A DNA stretch of 64,000 nt, from contig NC_070563.1 in assembly GCF_026914185.1 (NCBI RefSeq), positions 1,364,001-1,428,000 of the forward strand, read 5' to 3'. Below the pieces are notes generated by a model that made no database searches, was not told the origin of the DNA, and saw nothing but the letters and a program-made list of their open reading frames with translations. Below, piece after piece: positions 54,789 through 64,000 of this stretch. Numbering within the stretch: the stretch's first letter is position 1; the number at the start of each line of letters is the position of its first letter. The position numbers were made by a program, and so were the translations under genes. The DNA is from Puccinia triticina. Lineage: Eukaryota > Basidiomycota > Pucciniomycetes > Pucciniales > Pucciniaceae.

Positions 54789-54895
54789 CTGCGAGGGGGG
54801 GGAGAAAGTGGAAATCGAGAGCGGCTCACGGAGTGGCGGGATGTTTTTCGACACGATGTAGAGTTCGGAGGTGCTACTAACTGGAGGGGACTTAC
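54789..54895 (-). other. Intron-like segment 5 (107 nt) in the gag leader
   Basis: Minus strand GTAAGTCCCCTCCAGTTAGT ... GCCACTCCGTGAGCC ... CCCCCCCTCGCAG, ending 12 nt before the gag ATG. As it lies outside the ORF, coding constraint cannot explain its similarity to segments 1-4. Confidence 0.6.
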
Positions 54896-55178
54896 TTTAA
54901 TACCCCTGTGCCCCGCTGGTAACACAAATCAAACCTAGAAAAGAAGGTCGAGATCGAGAGGAAATCGATGAAGGAGAGGTTCCGATCCGCTGAAACGAGG
55001 TCCGGACCGTTCCTGAAACAAGGTTCGTGGGGGGTGGACCTTCTGGGGCGATCGACCGAGAGTCTTGTGGAAGATTGACGAGGGGAAAGAGGACTCGGAA
55101 ATCGAAGGGAGGATGATCCGGGATGGAAAGCCGACAAACAAAATAAAGAGAGCCGCCAAGCACCGCAAAACCACAGTC

Positions 55179-55228
55179 CGAGACTGTAAATCTTGAGGTC
55201 GCTGGTTCGATCCCGGCTCGGGGGACCA
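55179..55228 (+). ncRNA. 3' half of tRNA-Tyr (GTA) with CCA, at the Gypsy II primer site
   Basis: Reading plus strand: anticodon arm CGAGA-CTGTAAA-TCTTG (anticodon GTA at 55186-55188), variable AGGTC, T arm GCTGG-TTCGATC-CCGGC, acceptor strand TCGGGGG, A, CCA. All stems pair. No D arm or 5' acceptor strand precedes it. Eukaryotic tRNA-Tyr genes normally carry an intron after the anticodon; here the loop is contiguous and CCA is encoded, so it appears copied from mature tRNA. It lies three bases from the 5' LTR, where its complement serves as primer-binding site (TGGTCCCCCGAGCC on the minus strand). Confidence 0.8.
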
Positions 55229-55231
55229 AAT

Positions 55232-56038
55232 ATGGAGCTCCGTCCGGTGCTAGGCCGGCGGCAGCGCTGGGAGGGGATAGATGCTGGGGAGCTGCCCTCT
55301 AGAGTGGTCCGGAGAGGAGTCGGAAAAAAAAGGGATCGAAATGGATAGCGTTTGGGTTTGAGAGAGTGGTTTTGATACGACGAGAGTATGATTCTCGTCG
55401 GCGGTGTTGTTTGGTGAACTCAGAAAGATATTGGGAATCAAGATCAGAGGCTTGGTGCGCAGAATCAGGGTTGGATCGGCAAGAATCAATAATCAGATCA
55501 ATAAGATTTGATAGCCTCCGACTTGGATCAGTACAGAATGCTATGGCCTCCTATCCTCCAAGTCCGCGCTGGACTTGGAATCCTGGAGGCCTGTCACAAA
55601 CATGTCATCATCTCCCTACATACAAACATGACACAGAAGAATCAAATGAAACCAGGAAGAGAAATAAATCAACCACCACCAAACAAAGAAAGAACAATGA
55701 GCCGGACAATGATGAGAGCCAGATGAGAAGACAAAATATCTGAAACCAAATGAGGCTGAAGGAGATAAATCAAGCAGGTGAAAAAGAAACAAGATCAAAT
55801 AAACCCACAGTTATACTGTGTTAGGACCAAGAAAAAAGAAAAACGGGAAAGTGAGAATGAATAGGGGAAGGGAAAGAAAATAGAGAAGTGGAGAAGATGA
55901 GATTGATGGATTGAAGAGAAGGGAAGGGGGAAAGGAAGAGGGAATCCTGAAGTTGAGGGTGTGTGAGGTCTTGAGCTTGAGAGTCTTGCTACGGCCGCCA
56001 ATCTTGATCCTGAAACGTGTACCGGGGCGGCCACCACA
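55232..56038 (-). repeat. Gypsy II 5' LTR
   Basis: 807 bp, almost identical to the 3' LTR; differences seen at two positions (GGATCAAAA/GGATCGAAA and GATACAACG/GATACGACG). Confidence 0.85.
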
Positions 56039-56083
56039 GCGGTTACCCGCCAGCGGGTGCTGGGTACCCGTTTTGCACCTCTA
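56039..56083 (-). mobile_element. hAT terminal repeat beyond Gypsy II
   Basis: Minus strand: TAGAGGTGCAAAACGGGTACC followed by CAGCACCCGCTGGCGGGTAA, a clear member of the TAGAGATGGCAAACGGGTACC terminal family. Together with 49076-49176 it is the end of one hAT element split by Gypsy II. Confidence 0.65.
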
Positions 56084-56186
56084 ACCCAGGTACCTGTTTT
56101 GGTGCAGGTACCCACGCCTTTTTTTGGCAAAATTAGACACCCGCACCCGGGTAGTGGGTCAGAGCGGGTACCTGCCCCTCAAAATC

Positions 56187-56706
56187 AACCAGAAGGATTC
56201 CTTCCAGTCAAAGAGGTTAGAAAACCTCTTTGACCAGAGGGATTCCTTCTGGTCAAAGGGGTTCTGTGGCCTCTTTGACTGGAAGGAATCTTTCCACTCA
56301 AAGAGGTTACAAAACCTCTTTGACTGGAAGGAATCCTTCCGCTTGAAGAGGTTTTGAACCTCTTCAACTGGAAGGAATCCTTCCGGTCAAAGAGGTTTTG
56401 TAACCTCTTCAACTGGAAGGAATCCTTCCGGTCAAAGAAGTTTTGTAACCTCTTCAACTGGAAGGCCTTCCTTCCAGTCAAAGATTTTCTGCAACCCCTT
56501 TGACCGGAAGGATTCCTTCCAATCAAAGAGGTTTTGTAACCTCTTCAAGCGGAAGGATTCCTTCCAGTCAAAGAGGTTACAAAACCTCTTTGAGCAGAAG
56601 GATTCCTTCCAGTCAAAGAGGTTACAAAACCTCTTTGAGCAGAAGGATTCCTTCCAGTCAAAGAGGTTGCAAAACCTCTTCAAGCGGAAGGATTCCTTCC
56701 AGTTAG
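56187..56706 (+). repeat. Array of alternating palindromes, about 45-bp period
   Basis: About eleven units alternate two palindromes: GGAAGGAATCCTTCC-type and AGAGGTTACAAAACCTCTT-type, joined by GACTGG/CAGTCAA. Each unit can fold into two hairpins. Frames across it encode repeats such as RKDSFQLKRLQNLFD and are not genes. Ends directly at a hAT-type terminus (TTAGAGATTGCC, 56702). Confidence 0.8.
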
Positions 56707-57765
56707 AGATTGCCGAGTGGACCCGGGTACCTGTGGTCATTTTGGGCATATTTAGATACCCTGACTTGGACCTGGCACCCATAGGGCGGGTACCGGTGTG
56801 GTAGATGGAAAAGTGAAAAATCAAAAGTTTTTTCTCATACATATATTTACTCACCCTAGGCTTCAAGATACCACCAAATGGACCTCAGAAATGGATTCTA
56901 CGGCCGATTTTACCCCTAGTCACCACTGGAAGCATCACTGGAACCCCGCAGGATTGGAAGTTACACCCTCTTGGACCCTCATGGACACGGCCAGCCTCAG
57001 TCATTAACCTGTCACACCCCTCAAGTCACCTTTCCCAGGTATACGCATACTCAGCCCCAGCCAAACACATACTCTTTTCTATCCCTCTTATCTCCACTGC
57101 ATATGCAGGGGACCAACCCCATTTCTTCTGTATTTGACATGTCCCCGCTTCATTTATGCACCCCCTTACATCTGCATGCAGTCTTCTGACCCCATTTCTG
57201 CACTCCTTGTATTAGTCTGACACCACTCATGCACCCCTTGCATGAAGTACCTCTGTATTTGACATTCTCCGCTTCATTTATGCGCTCCTTGCATTAGTAT
57301 GACATCATCTTTCATTTCTCACCCCACTTTCTGCCTGTATTTAATATCTTCTGACACCACTTGTATGCAGCCCACCAGCTAAAATCCCTCATCCAGGGTC
57401 CCCCTTGTAGCTAAAATCCCTCACATTTGTCTATACAAGGAGCTCCCTCCCCCAGTTGTTTTTCCCTCAGCTCAGTATTCCCCAGTTATTTACATACTAC
57501 CCTTCACACTTACCATCACCTTCACCCATCACTACAACCCTTATATTTGCAAATAACTACTGAACTCACTCTCAAATCTCACATACCTGTCATCGAACAA
57601 CTTCATCTGGAACTAGACCAGACCTATCACTTGATTAAAACTTGCCAAGCTTAGCTTGGTGGGTCTTGTTATCTGATAGTATAGAAGGGCAGAGTTTGCA
57701 CCTCCATCATCCCCTTCTCCATTCAGCAAAAGGGTTTCACAACCACTTTTGAGTCTTACACCGGC
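56703..57765 (+). mobile_element. hAT-type end, LTR X copy 3 and hAT-linked segment
   Basis: 56703-56796 is a terminal/subterminal segment (TAGAGATTGCCGAG, GACCCGGGTACC, GGCGGGTACCGG). LTR X starts at 56797 (TGTGGTAGATGG) and runs to about 57633. 57640-57760 is the segment also joined to LTR X at 44.8-45.0 and 48.0-48.2 kb. Confidence 0.5.
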
Positions 57766-58260
57766 AGTACCCGTGGCAGGTATCACGGGTACTGCCTACA
57801 ATTCAACCCTCTAGCTGGTCTATGCTGGCTTCAAGGGTGGTGTAACCTCTTGATGACCAACACAGACCGGTCACCAAGGGTGTATATACCCTCTTGATGC
57901 CTGACCTGGGCTGGGTATTGAGAGGGTGTATGTATAACCTCTTGATGTCCGGTCTGTGCTGGACACCAAGAGGGCATACAGTCTTGATGACCAGCACAGA
58001 CCGGACATCAAGAGGGTGTGTGTATACCCTCCCAATGTCCGGTCTGTGCCGGTCATCAAGAGTTTAAACCACTCTTGAAGCCGGCATAGACCATCATCAA
58101 GGGTGTATATACCCTCTTGGTGCCCGGTCTGGGCCAGATATCAAGAGGGTATGTATGCGTGTGAATTCTCAATTTCCGGTCTGGGACGGACATCAAGAGT
58201 GTATGCCCTCTTGGTGTCCAGCACATACCGGACATTGAGAGGGCATACATACACCCTCCC
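57766..58260 (+). repeat. Palindrome array (CCCTCTTGATG...CATCAAGAGGG type)
   Basis: Units of roughly 55-70 bp contain CATCAAGAGGGTGTATATA, ACCCTCTTGATG and CCGGTCTGTGCCGG inverted pairs. The array continues after the inserted solo LTR at 59183. A GGTACTGCC-rich subterminal segment lies at its left (57768-57800). Confidence 0.7.
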
Positions 58261-59177
58261 TGTCAGCCTTAGAGTCATCACAGCTGACCTAAAAGCTGCC
58301 TGTTCTACCTTTGTTACATATAAATTACTTTATATCTTTTTCATCTTAAGAGATAACCTTGTTTTGACTTCATATTCTGTTTCCTCATGCAATTTTAACC
58401 CTAGTTACAACTTATCAATTCATTGTAACTATACTCCTTCCCTGAGTTATTGAGTTGTGGCGCGCTTGCGCAGTTGTGACGTGTCAGCGCTACCAGGCGC
58501 GCCAAACCACATGTACATATGTAAATTACATAAGCAAACTGTGAAAATTTTCATAGTCAGGATCCCCCTTGCCTGAGGCGGATCTACAGACTTCAGCACA
58601 CCAGAACCACACCCCAGATAACCCCAGGATCACCACCAAAGAGTTTACAACACTCCCAGTATACCTACCGTCACAGGCGCCTAGGATATTGACAGTAAGT
58701 AACCTTTTTCACTGAACCTTGTTTATCTCAGAGGTACAACTCTGTGTCTTGCTTGATCTGTTCTTTCTGCTGGCCTTTGCCTTCTCTTGATCACAGGGCT
58801 GTCCCTCCATAACTGCTGGCCTTTGCCTTATCTTGATTAAAGGGCTGTCCCTTAGGTTTCCCTTTAAGAACCTTGACTATCCAGAAGGAAGCTAAAAAAT
58901 TGTGGCTGGATTAAATTTATCTAATCCAGAGACCCTCCACGTTTCTTTGGTGAGAGGAGGCTGTAGCACTCTCTAGCACAGCTTGGCAGCACTCTTCTGA
59001 AGAGGTAGCATTGCCAGTGGACGTGCATTCCCACTAGAATAACCTTGAATATCTGCTCATCTTAATCCTGCTCAGTCTCTCTCTCTCTCATAATTGTATT
59101 TTCTTTATCCAAAGAAATCCAATTATTCCCCCTTTCTTTCTTGTGTCCTGCTGTCACTAAAGAGACTCAGGCTCACA
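58261..59177 (+). mobile_element. Solo LTR of the Gypsy I family, TSD CTCCC
   Basis: Begins TGTCAGCCTTAGAGTC and ends AGACTCAGGCTCACA; opposite orientation to the Gypsy I LTRs. CTCCC precedes (58256-58260) and follows (59178-59182). 917 bp against 842 in Gypsy I, and clearly diverged, so it is older. It interrupts the palindrome array. Confidence 0.85.
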
Positions 59178-59182
59178 CTCCC

Positions 59183-59757
59183 GATGTCCGCTCTGTGCCA
59201 AACATCAAGAGTGTATGCCCCCCGGTGTCACATACTGGACATTGAGAGGGCATACATACACCCTCCAAATTTACGCTCTGTGCCGGACATCAAGAGTGTA
59301 TGCCCTCTTGGTGTCCAGCATGTGCTGGACACCGAGAGGGTTAGGTTAGCGGGGGCCATGATCACGCTGCAAAAGGTCATCTGTGACTGCTTGTCTCCAG
59401 ACCTTTTGCAGCGGGTACCTGGACGGGTACCTGCCATCCAAAGTTTACATACCCGGACCTGCACATGGCACCCGCGGGCGGGTACTTGCCGAGGGCTGGC
59501 GGGTACCCGCCCACGGATACCGGGTACCCACAGGCGATCTCTACTTCCAGTCAAAGAGGTTACAAAACCTCTTTGACCGGAAGGAGGGCCTTCCAAGTCC
59601 TTCCAGTCATTGTGGCAGCCGCCACATGCCCAAAAAAGAGCAGGTACCTGCTCGATTTCTCCCAGAAATCCAGCATCCACACCCAAACACGCACACGCTG
59701 GCGGGTACCCGCCAACCATGGGCGGGTACCCGCGACGGGTTCGTCGGGGCCATCTCT
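59183..59757 (+). mobile_element. Rest of the palindrome array and two hAT-type ends
   Basis: 59183-59340 continues the CATCAAGAG/CTCTTGATG array. 59405-59545 is GGTACC-rich and ends CGATCTCTA; 59546-59590 holds one unit of the AAAGAGGTTACAAAACCTCTTT array type; 59690-59757 is GGTACCCG-rich and ends GGCCATCTCTA. These are stacked or nested fragments of the same terminal family. Confidence 0.5.
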
Positions 59758-60059
59758 ACACAGAGGTCTGCGCTTTCACATTGGCTGACTTGCCCCTGGC
59801 GCGTTTTTTGGTTGCGGAGCGGAAGCAGCAGCCTATGATCTCACTGCAGGCTGCTCCTTTGGTGGCTTATGCGCCACATTCTGTATAAACAGCTTCAACT
59901 CCTTCAATGTATCTGCTAGATCACTCACTTCCTTGATGGTAACTGGCGCCTGCAGAGTTGGTGCTGCCTTGGCAACTGCTTACCCCTGGCTGTTGTTCAT
60001 GAGTTCCAGCACCTCTTGGCAAGCTAGATCTTCAACTGGCCCACCAATGGTGTTTTTCC

Positions 60060-60265
60060 CGGAAAGCTGGTAAACGTTCAGCTCGCCGAGGGGTATGTAT
60101 TCCTCTCGGCAAGCTGGATTTGTACCAGCTCCCCAGGAGGTATTAATTTTTCTGGGAAAGCTGAAATTTAACCAGCTCGCCAGGAAAAACACCCACAGTG
60201 AGCTGGTCAAAGGTCTAGCTCGCCGAGAGGTGTGTATTCCTTCCCAGAGAGGAATATGTACCTCC
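60060..60265 (+). repeat. Short palindrome cluster (CTCGCCGAGAGG type)
   Basis: AGCTCGCCGAGGGG, TTCCTCTCGGCAAGCTGG, CCAGCTCGCCAGG and AGCTCGCCGAGAGGTGTGTA: diverged units of the array seen at 28.96-29.37 kb. Confidence 0.5.
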
Positions 60266-60356
60266 CCAGCTTGCCAAGAAATCTCCAGGAAAGGAAAAAT
60301 CACCTTCATCTTGCTGAGAGCTCTTGAGGAGCTGGAATTTTACTGGAGCGCCGGCA

Positions 60357-60425
60357 TTGGCGTGCTAGGCCTGGGGACGCCAAAAATATTGGGGTGCTAG
60401 GCCTGGGAACGCCAAAAATATTGGT
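60357..60425 (+). repeat. 32-bp tandem duplication
   Basis: GTGCTAGGCCTGGG(G/A)ACGCC followed by AAAAATATTGG occurs twice in tandem. Confidence 0.7.
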
Positions 60426-60429
60426 GCGC

Positions 60430-61950
60430 CCAGCCGGTATACACCAACATTTCTTGGGGGATTGGTGTCTCCGGTCCTGTACGCCTGCAGACTTGGCGTA
60501 TGGGAGTTCTCACACCATGTTTTTTGGCCTAGTTGAGCTGCACGCCATTCAAATATGGCATGCCCACCCTAAGCAAACATTTTTGGCGTGCTCTGAGGAA
60601 ATGCTTGGTGTGCCTTTAGGCTGACCCTTTTTTTAGGGTTCTGGGAAATCTGTGTCTTAACTTGAATTGATGTTGCATGTCAGTTTACTGATTCTGATTA
60701 TCCTTTTTTTTTGGAATAGTATTAAAGATTTTCCAAAATTATCATTTAATGAAAGAATATGTAGAGATTTGACTCAGAATACAAAGACTCAAGGTGGAGG
60801 CAAAGAGATGAGCTGAGAGGCTCAAGATAGAGGACAGTGAGTTGGGAAGCTCACCGGATGCGGCTTGATGATGGTGCAGGCAAAAAGAGAGGAGAACCAA
60901 TGATGAAATTGCTTGTATCTTAGCCAAGTTAAGTGGACTAAGTACAAAAGGTTAATGTCAAGACTTAGGGCTTGTCCTGGGTCAAAGGAAGCGCAAGGAA
61001 AACCCTAACCCCGCAAGGGGGAACGGTAAGTCCGCGCATCTCTTAGGTCCATGCATATGCATGTGACTCCAAGACAGAAGGAGTAAGCTAACACCGAAAC
61101 TCTGTTCATAATCTATAGCCACGTCTACAACCGACAAAGAGCCTAAGCATCCCAAAAGAAGCACACAACCAAACAGGTAAGTGATGCTCATTGGGATCGC
61201 CATTAGCCAAGAGGTTCACTGCTGATAAAAACCGGAATGTTTCCGACACAGCAAGCACACACCCAAAGCCAAATCAGACCAAAGCGTCCCAAGCCTCATC
61301 AATAGGATCACCAGCTCAAAGAGTGGTAAGTCCATCGATGAAGAGTCCTTTAGAAACAGTGTAGCAGATAGCTGACTGTCGGCTCTGATATAATCAGCAG
61401 ACCAGAACAGTCACGGCACACTGCGTACTCGTATTGGCGGACTATAAGGTCACAAGCCTGAACAAGCAATTGTAAGAGAACTACCTTCTCAATGTTTAGC
61501 TTCCCACCAGGAAGTATAAGCGCTGACTCATGACTCAGCTGCGACTCTCAGACAGGATTGCTCATACCGTGATCTTGTGGCCACAGCTGCACTGCAGTCA
61601 AACCCTTTCCTATCTTCTCTATACCTGAGCCGGCTACTGTTCCGCTCTTAGGTACATATATTTCTTGTTTTCTTTTTCTAAGTCTCTGAGCTTGTCAGAT
61701 CAACCTCTATCTAACAAGAAGTACAAATCTTAGTATTGTGAAAACTTTTAGTTAACTTGTGGTTGAAATGAGAATGAATATGAATAGAAAGAAAAAGAAC
61801 CTGATGGAACTCAGCAAGAGAGAAAAGGTGACATCATCTTGAGCACATGAAGAACACAGTAGTTTAGGAAAGCATATCAACTCAACTAGACAGGGATTGA
61901 CGTCACAAGCTTAGGAAGATAACAGCATGACATAAACTAAAAAGAAACAC
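60430..61950. other. No gene seen
   Basis: Short frames on both strands only. 60960-61700 has an LTR-like feel (GGTAAGTCCGCGC, CTCTATACCTGAGCCGG), but no paired ends or target duplication could be defined. Confidence 0.3.
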
Positions 61951-62002
61951 ATGTCAGAGATGTAAGTGAGGCAGAAGGAAGTGAAAACCCAACAGAATAT
62001 TT

Positions 62003-62305
62003 TCAGCTATTATTGTTGAGGTGGACCAGGCTACAAGGGGACTGAAAGTGACATACACTGGGTCTTGTGACAGTGACTGGATACAAAGATAATAGCGGTT
62101 CCAATTCAGTGAGTACTTCACCCTGGATCTGAGGCAAAATAGACTGGCCCCGTTTGGTGCTGATATAATTGGTGAAATAATCCGTGACATTTTGATTACT
62201 AGAGTACAAGGCGGCTCCGCCGCTGAAAACCCAAATTCCAAGCCTCTTTTCTTCCTGGATTAAGGGTAGCAGACCATTGAATTTGATTTGCTCTGCAATT
62301 CCCAT
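62003..62305 (-). CDS. Possible small ORF of 100 codons
   Basis: Minus-strand frame from ATG at 62305 (MGIAEQIKFNGLLPLIQEEK) with ordinary amino-acid composition for its first 60 residues. No signal peptide, no recognised domain and no supporting neighbours. Could be one exon of an unrecognised gene or chance. Confidence 0.2.
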   Translation of the reverse strand: MGIAEQIKFNGLLPLIQEEKRLGIWVFSGGAALYSSNQNVTDYFTNYISTKRGQSILPQIQGEVLTELEPLLSLYPVTVTRPSVCHFQSPCSLVHLNNNS

Positions 62306-63239
62306 TTATGTGTGAGTGTTTGTCCTCAATTTTCATATTATTGTTTTGTTGTTCAAGTGCAGATTTTTGGGGTAGGGGAAGATGGAGCCCTGGGACTTCA
62401 ACAAGGTTACAGAATAAAAAGAAGAGTAGCTCTTCATGTCAAGTTGACACCACATAACCAGGCTCGATGGTGATTAATGTTATCCTGGGACCTACACTGT
62501 GGTCTTATTTTTGTGCCTTTGAGGACTGTTTATCAATCTTAACACAACTCATTCTTAATTCCCATACTATATTTTATTAGATTACTCAATATTCTTGAAA
62601 GGTTGATCATCAAAAAATTTATCTTCATAAATATTTGGATAGCAAATAGAAAGTCTGAAGTGGCTGTTCACACTATCAACTGAAATCACTCAAATCAACA
62701 CCAAAGAAGTTGTGTTGGATTGAGGGTACATATAATCTTGATTCAATAGAACATTGTAGTTATTGAAATCTTTTCAAACACAGCTTCTTTGGAATGTATC
62801 AAATGCAGGGGGGGCAAAGCTCAGTAGAAGATATAGACCTTGCAAATTACCTGGACAATTGAGACTAAGTGATGTGATCAAAGCTTCCAGCACAACTGTT
62901 GTGGAGGCCAGCCAAGTGAGTATGATAGCTATCACTTATCATTGGCTTGATGTGCACCTCATAGTCGTTGAGAGGATTCTGGTTATTGGGCTCAAAAGAC
63001 GAAGACCCTCTGCAATGCTTCTTGCCCCAGGGGAGAAGCCCAAGCCAATGCCCTCGACCAGCTGGCACTTTGGCCGGGTTGGCAGTGTTTGATTTGCATC
63101 ATCCCCCTCGTAAAGCCTCCCAACAGGGCTAGGAGCATGACACCATTGAGAGGCCCAAGCCGACTGAAATCAAGGTTATTTTCCCGGCTGTATTCACTTG
63201 GTATCCTTGCTGCTGGCTAGGAGATTTTCTTGGAGGTGA

Positions 63240-63600
63240 ATAGGAGGAGGGTACAAATGGAGTGTCAATTTATCACTTGTCAGTTCTGTTTTTTATGAAT
63301 CCTGGACTGACCAAGGAACTCTGGCGACTGTCAATCTGCCACAAGAGCAGCCAATACTGGAAGTCCAAAACAAGGCCAGCGACCCAGCCGCAGTTACGTC
63401 TTTGGACGAGAAGGAGGGCCCGAGCAGGATGGCCATCTCGCCGTCAAGGGCAAGGCCGCAGTTGGATGAGGCCATGAGGGCCTGGAAAATTGGGCGGGCG
63501 AGAACACGGCAAGCAAGGGGCCTGTCAGTGCAACCAATCATTGCTTGTACTCCATCAGGCTCTCAGCCAGCTGCGTGTTTGTTGCCAAGAGCGGGGTGAG
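63240..63600 (+). other. Possible coding exon
   Basis: A plus-strand frame open from about 63241 to the stop near 63598 without an ATG at its start reads ATVNLPQEQPILEVQNKA and then SLDEKEGPSRM, DEAMRAWKIGRARTRQ. The stretch is GC-richer than its surroundings. The opposite strand is also open for 82 codons, so strand is uncertain. Confidence 0.2.
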
Positions 63601-64000
63601 GCTTCCACAGATCAGGAAAGTGCAGTTGATTATGTGACTTATGTTTGAGTACATTGAGGCAAGCTGGTGAAAAGGACGAAGTTGTTTTCAGTGTTGTATA
63701 AGAGGGGGATGTTGAACAGCTTACCCTCAAGTACAGTGCCATATCCCGAGCGGGCGGAGGTGAACAAGACCTGGACAAGTTTGATTCACAAGCTTTCAGC
63801 ATCCCCTCAGCTGCTTGGCCAACTGACCTTAACGCAAGCCAACCACTCTGGCCATTGGCAATCCTACTGAGCCCGGATTGGAGGTTGCCTTCTGACAATG
63901 AGCGGTGTAGAAATCACAACTGGGATGTTAAATTTCTCTTCCTGTTTAGCTCCAATAAATGAGATCCAGTATTGTTACTCACTTCAACTGCAGCGCTTCG

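Larger units (their letters stand above)
49177..56038 (-). mobile_element. Gypsy II: RT-deleted LTR retrotransposon, TSD GCGGT
   Basis: 6.86-kb element with two 807-bp LTRs (49177-49983 and 55232-56038) and GCGGT at 49172-49176 and 56039-56043. I saw two substitutions between the LTRs. Coding is on the minus strand: gag-protease, a repeat-rich region, then the end of integrase; reverse transcriptase, RNase H and the N-terminal part of integrase are missing. Five similar intron-like segments lie within it. It would need proteins from a relative to move. Confidence 0.9.

Noticed and set aside
55140..55229. A complete tRNA-Tyr gene
   Set aside because: Only the 3' half folds; no D arm or 5' acceptor strand is present upstream, there is no intron, and CCA is encoded.
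56185..56866. Frames with repeated RKDSFQLKRLQNLFD-like units
   Set aside because: Products of the 45-bp palindrome array, open on both strands.

Overview
The window looks like repeat-dense nuclear DNA of a basidiomycete fungus, most probably a rust (Pucciniales, Puccinia-like). The indications are short introns (about 60-110 nt, GT...AG), a chromodomain Gypsy gag-pol of the type I associate with rust genomes, a YTH m6A-reader gene with basidiomycete features, and very heavy nesting of transposable elements. The species assignment is inference; no rRNA or other diagnostic marker is present. Only a few loci look like host genes; most of the rest is LTR elements, hAT relatives, MITEs and solo LTRs.

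Layout. 0-3.3 kb: a minus-strand gene with a signal-peptide-like first exon and a 505-codon last exon carrying internal repeats, split by a solo LTR (1.74-2.10 kb). 4-5.3 kb: two small inverted-repeat elements. 6.0-11.7 kb: two inverted copies of a 1.2 kb minisatellite-bearing element around a Zn2Cys6-like ORF. 12.56-13.31 kb: a long palindromic element with an 8-bp target duplication. 15.7-17.0 kb: two solo LTRs. 17.82-20.15 kb: a three-exon RRM+YTH gene. 19.9-27.4 kb: a tandem segmental duplication that begins in the last YTH exon and creates two paralogous two-exon genes (22.3 and 26.0 kb) plus an orphan YTH exon (23.7 kb). 28.2-30.1 kb: nested inverted-repeat elements and a solo LTR. 32.77-42.04 kb: a young, complete minus-strand chromodomain Gypsy (842-bp LTRs, TSD TTTAA). 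43.4-48.8 kb: solo LTRs and hAT remnants. 49.18-56.04 kb: a second young Gypsy (807-bp LTRs, TSD GCGGT) lacking reverse transcriptase, inserted into the end of a hAT element. 56.1-60.4 kb: hAT-type terminal repeats, arrays of short palindromes and more LTRs. 60.4-64 kb: mostly unassigned.

The most unusual signals are five mutually similar intron-like segments of 107-112 nt inside the second Gypsy; a 50-nt, intron-less, CCA-ending 3' half of tRNA-Tyr abutting that element's LTR where only a primer-binding site is expected; a GC-rich gag N-terminus in the first Gypsy that is open in two frames for about 390 codons; and a hAT-like terminal repeat family associated with different arrays of short palindromes. 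Exon boundaries, frames and target duplications were worked out by eye; family assignments rest on recognised motifs, not on database searches.
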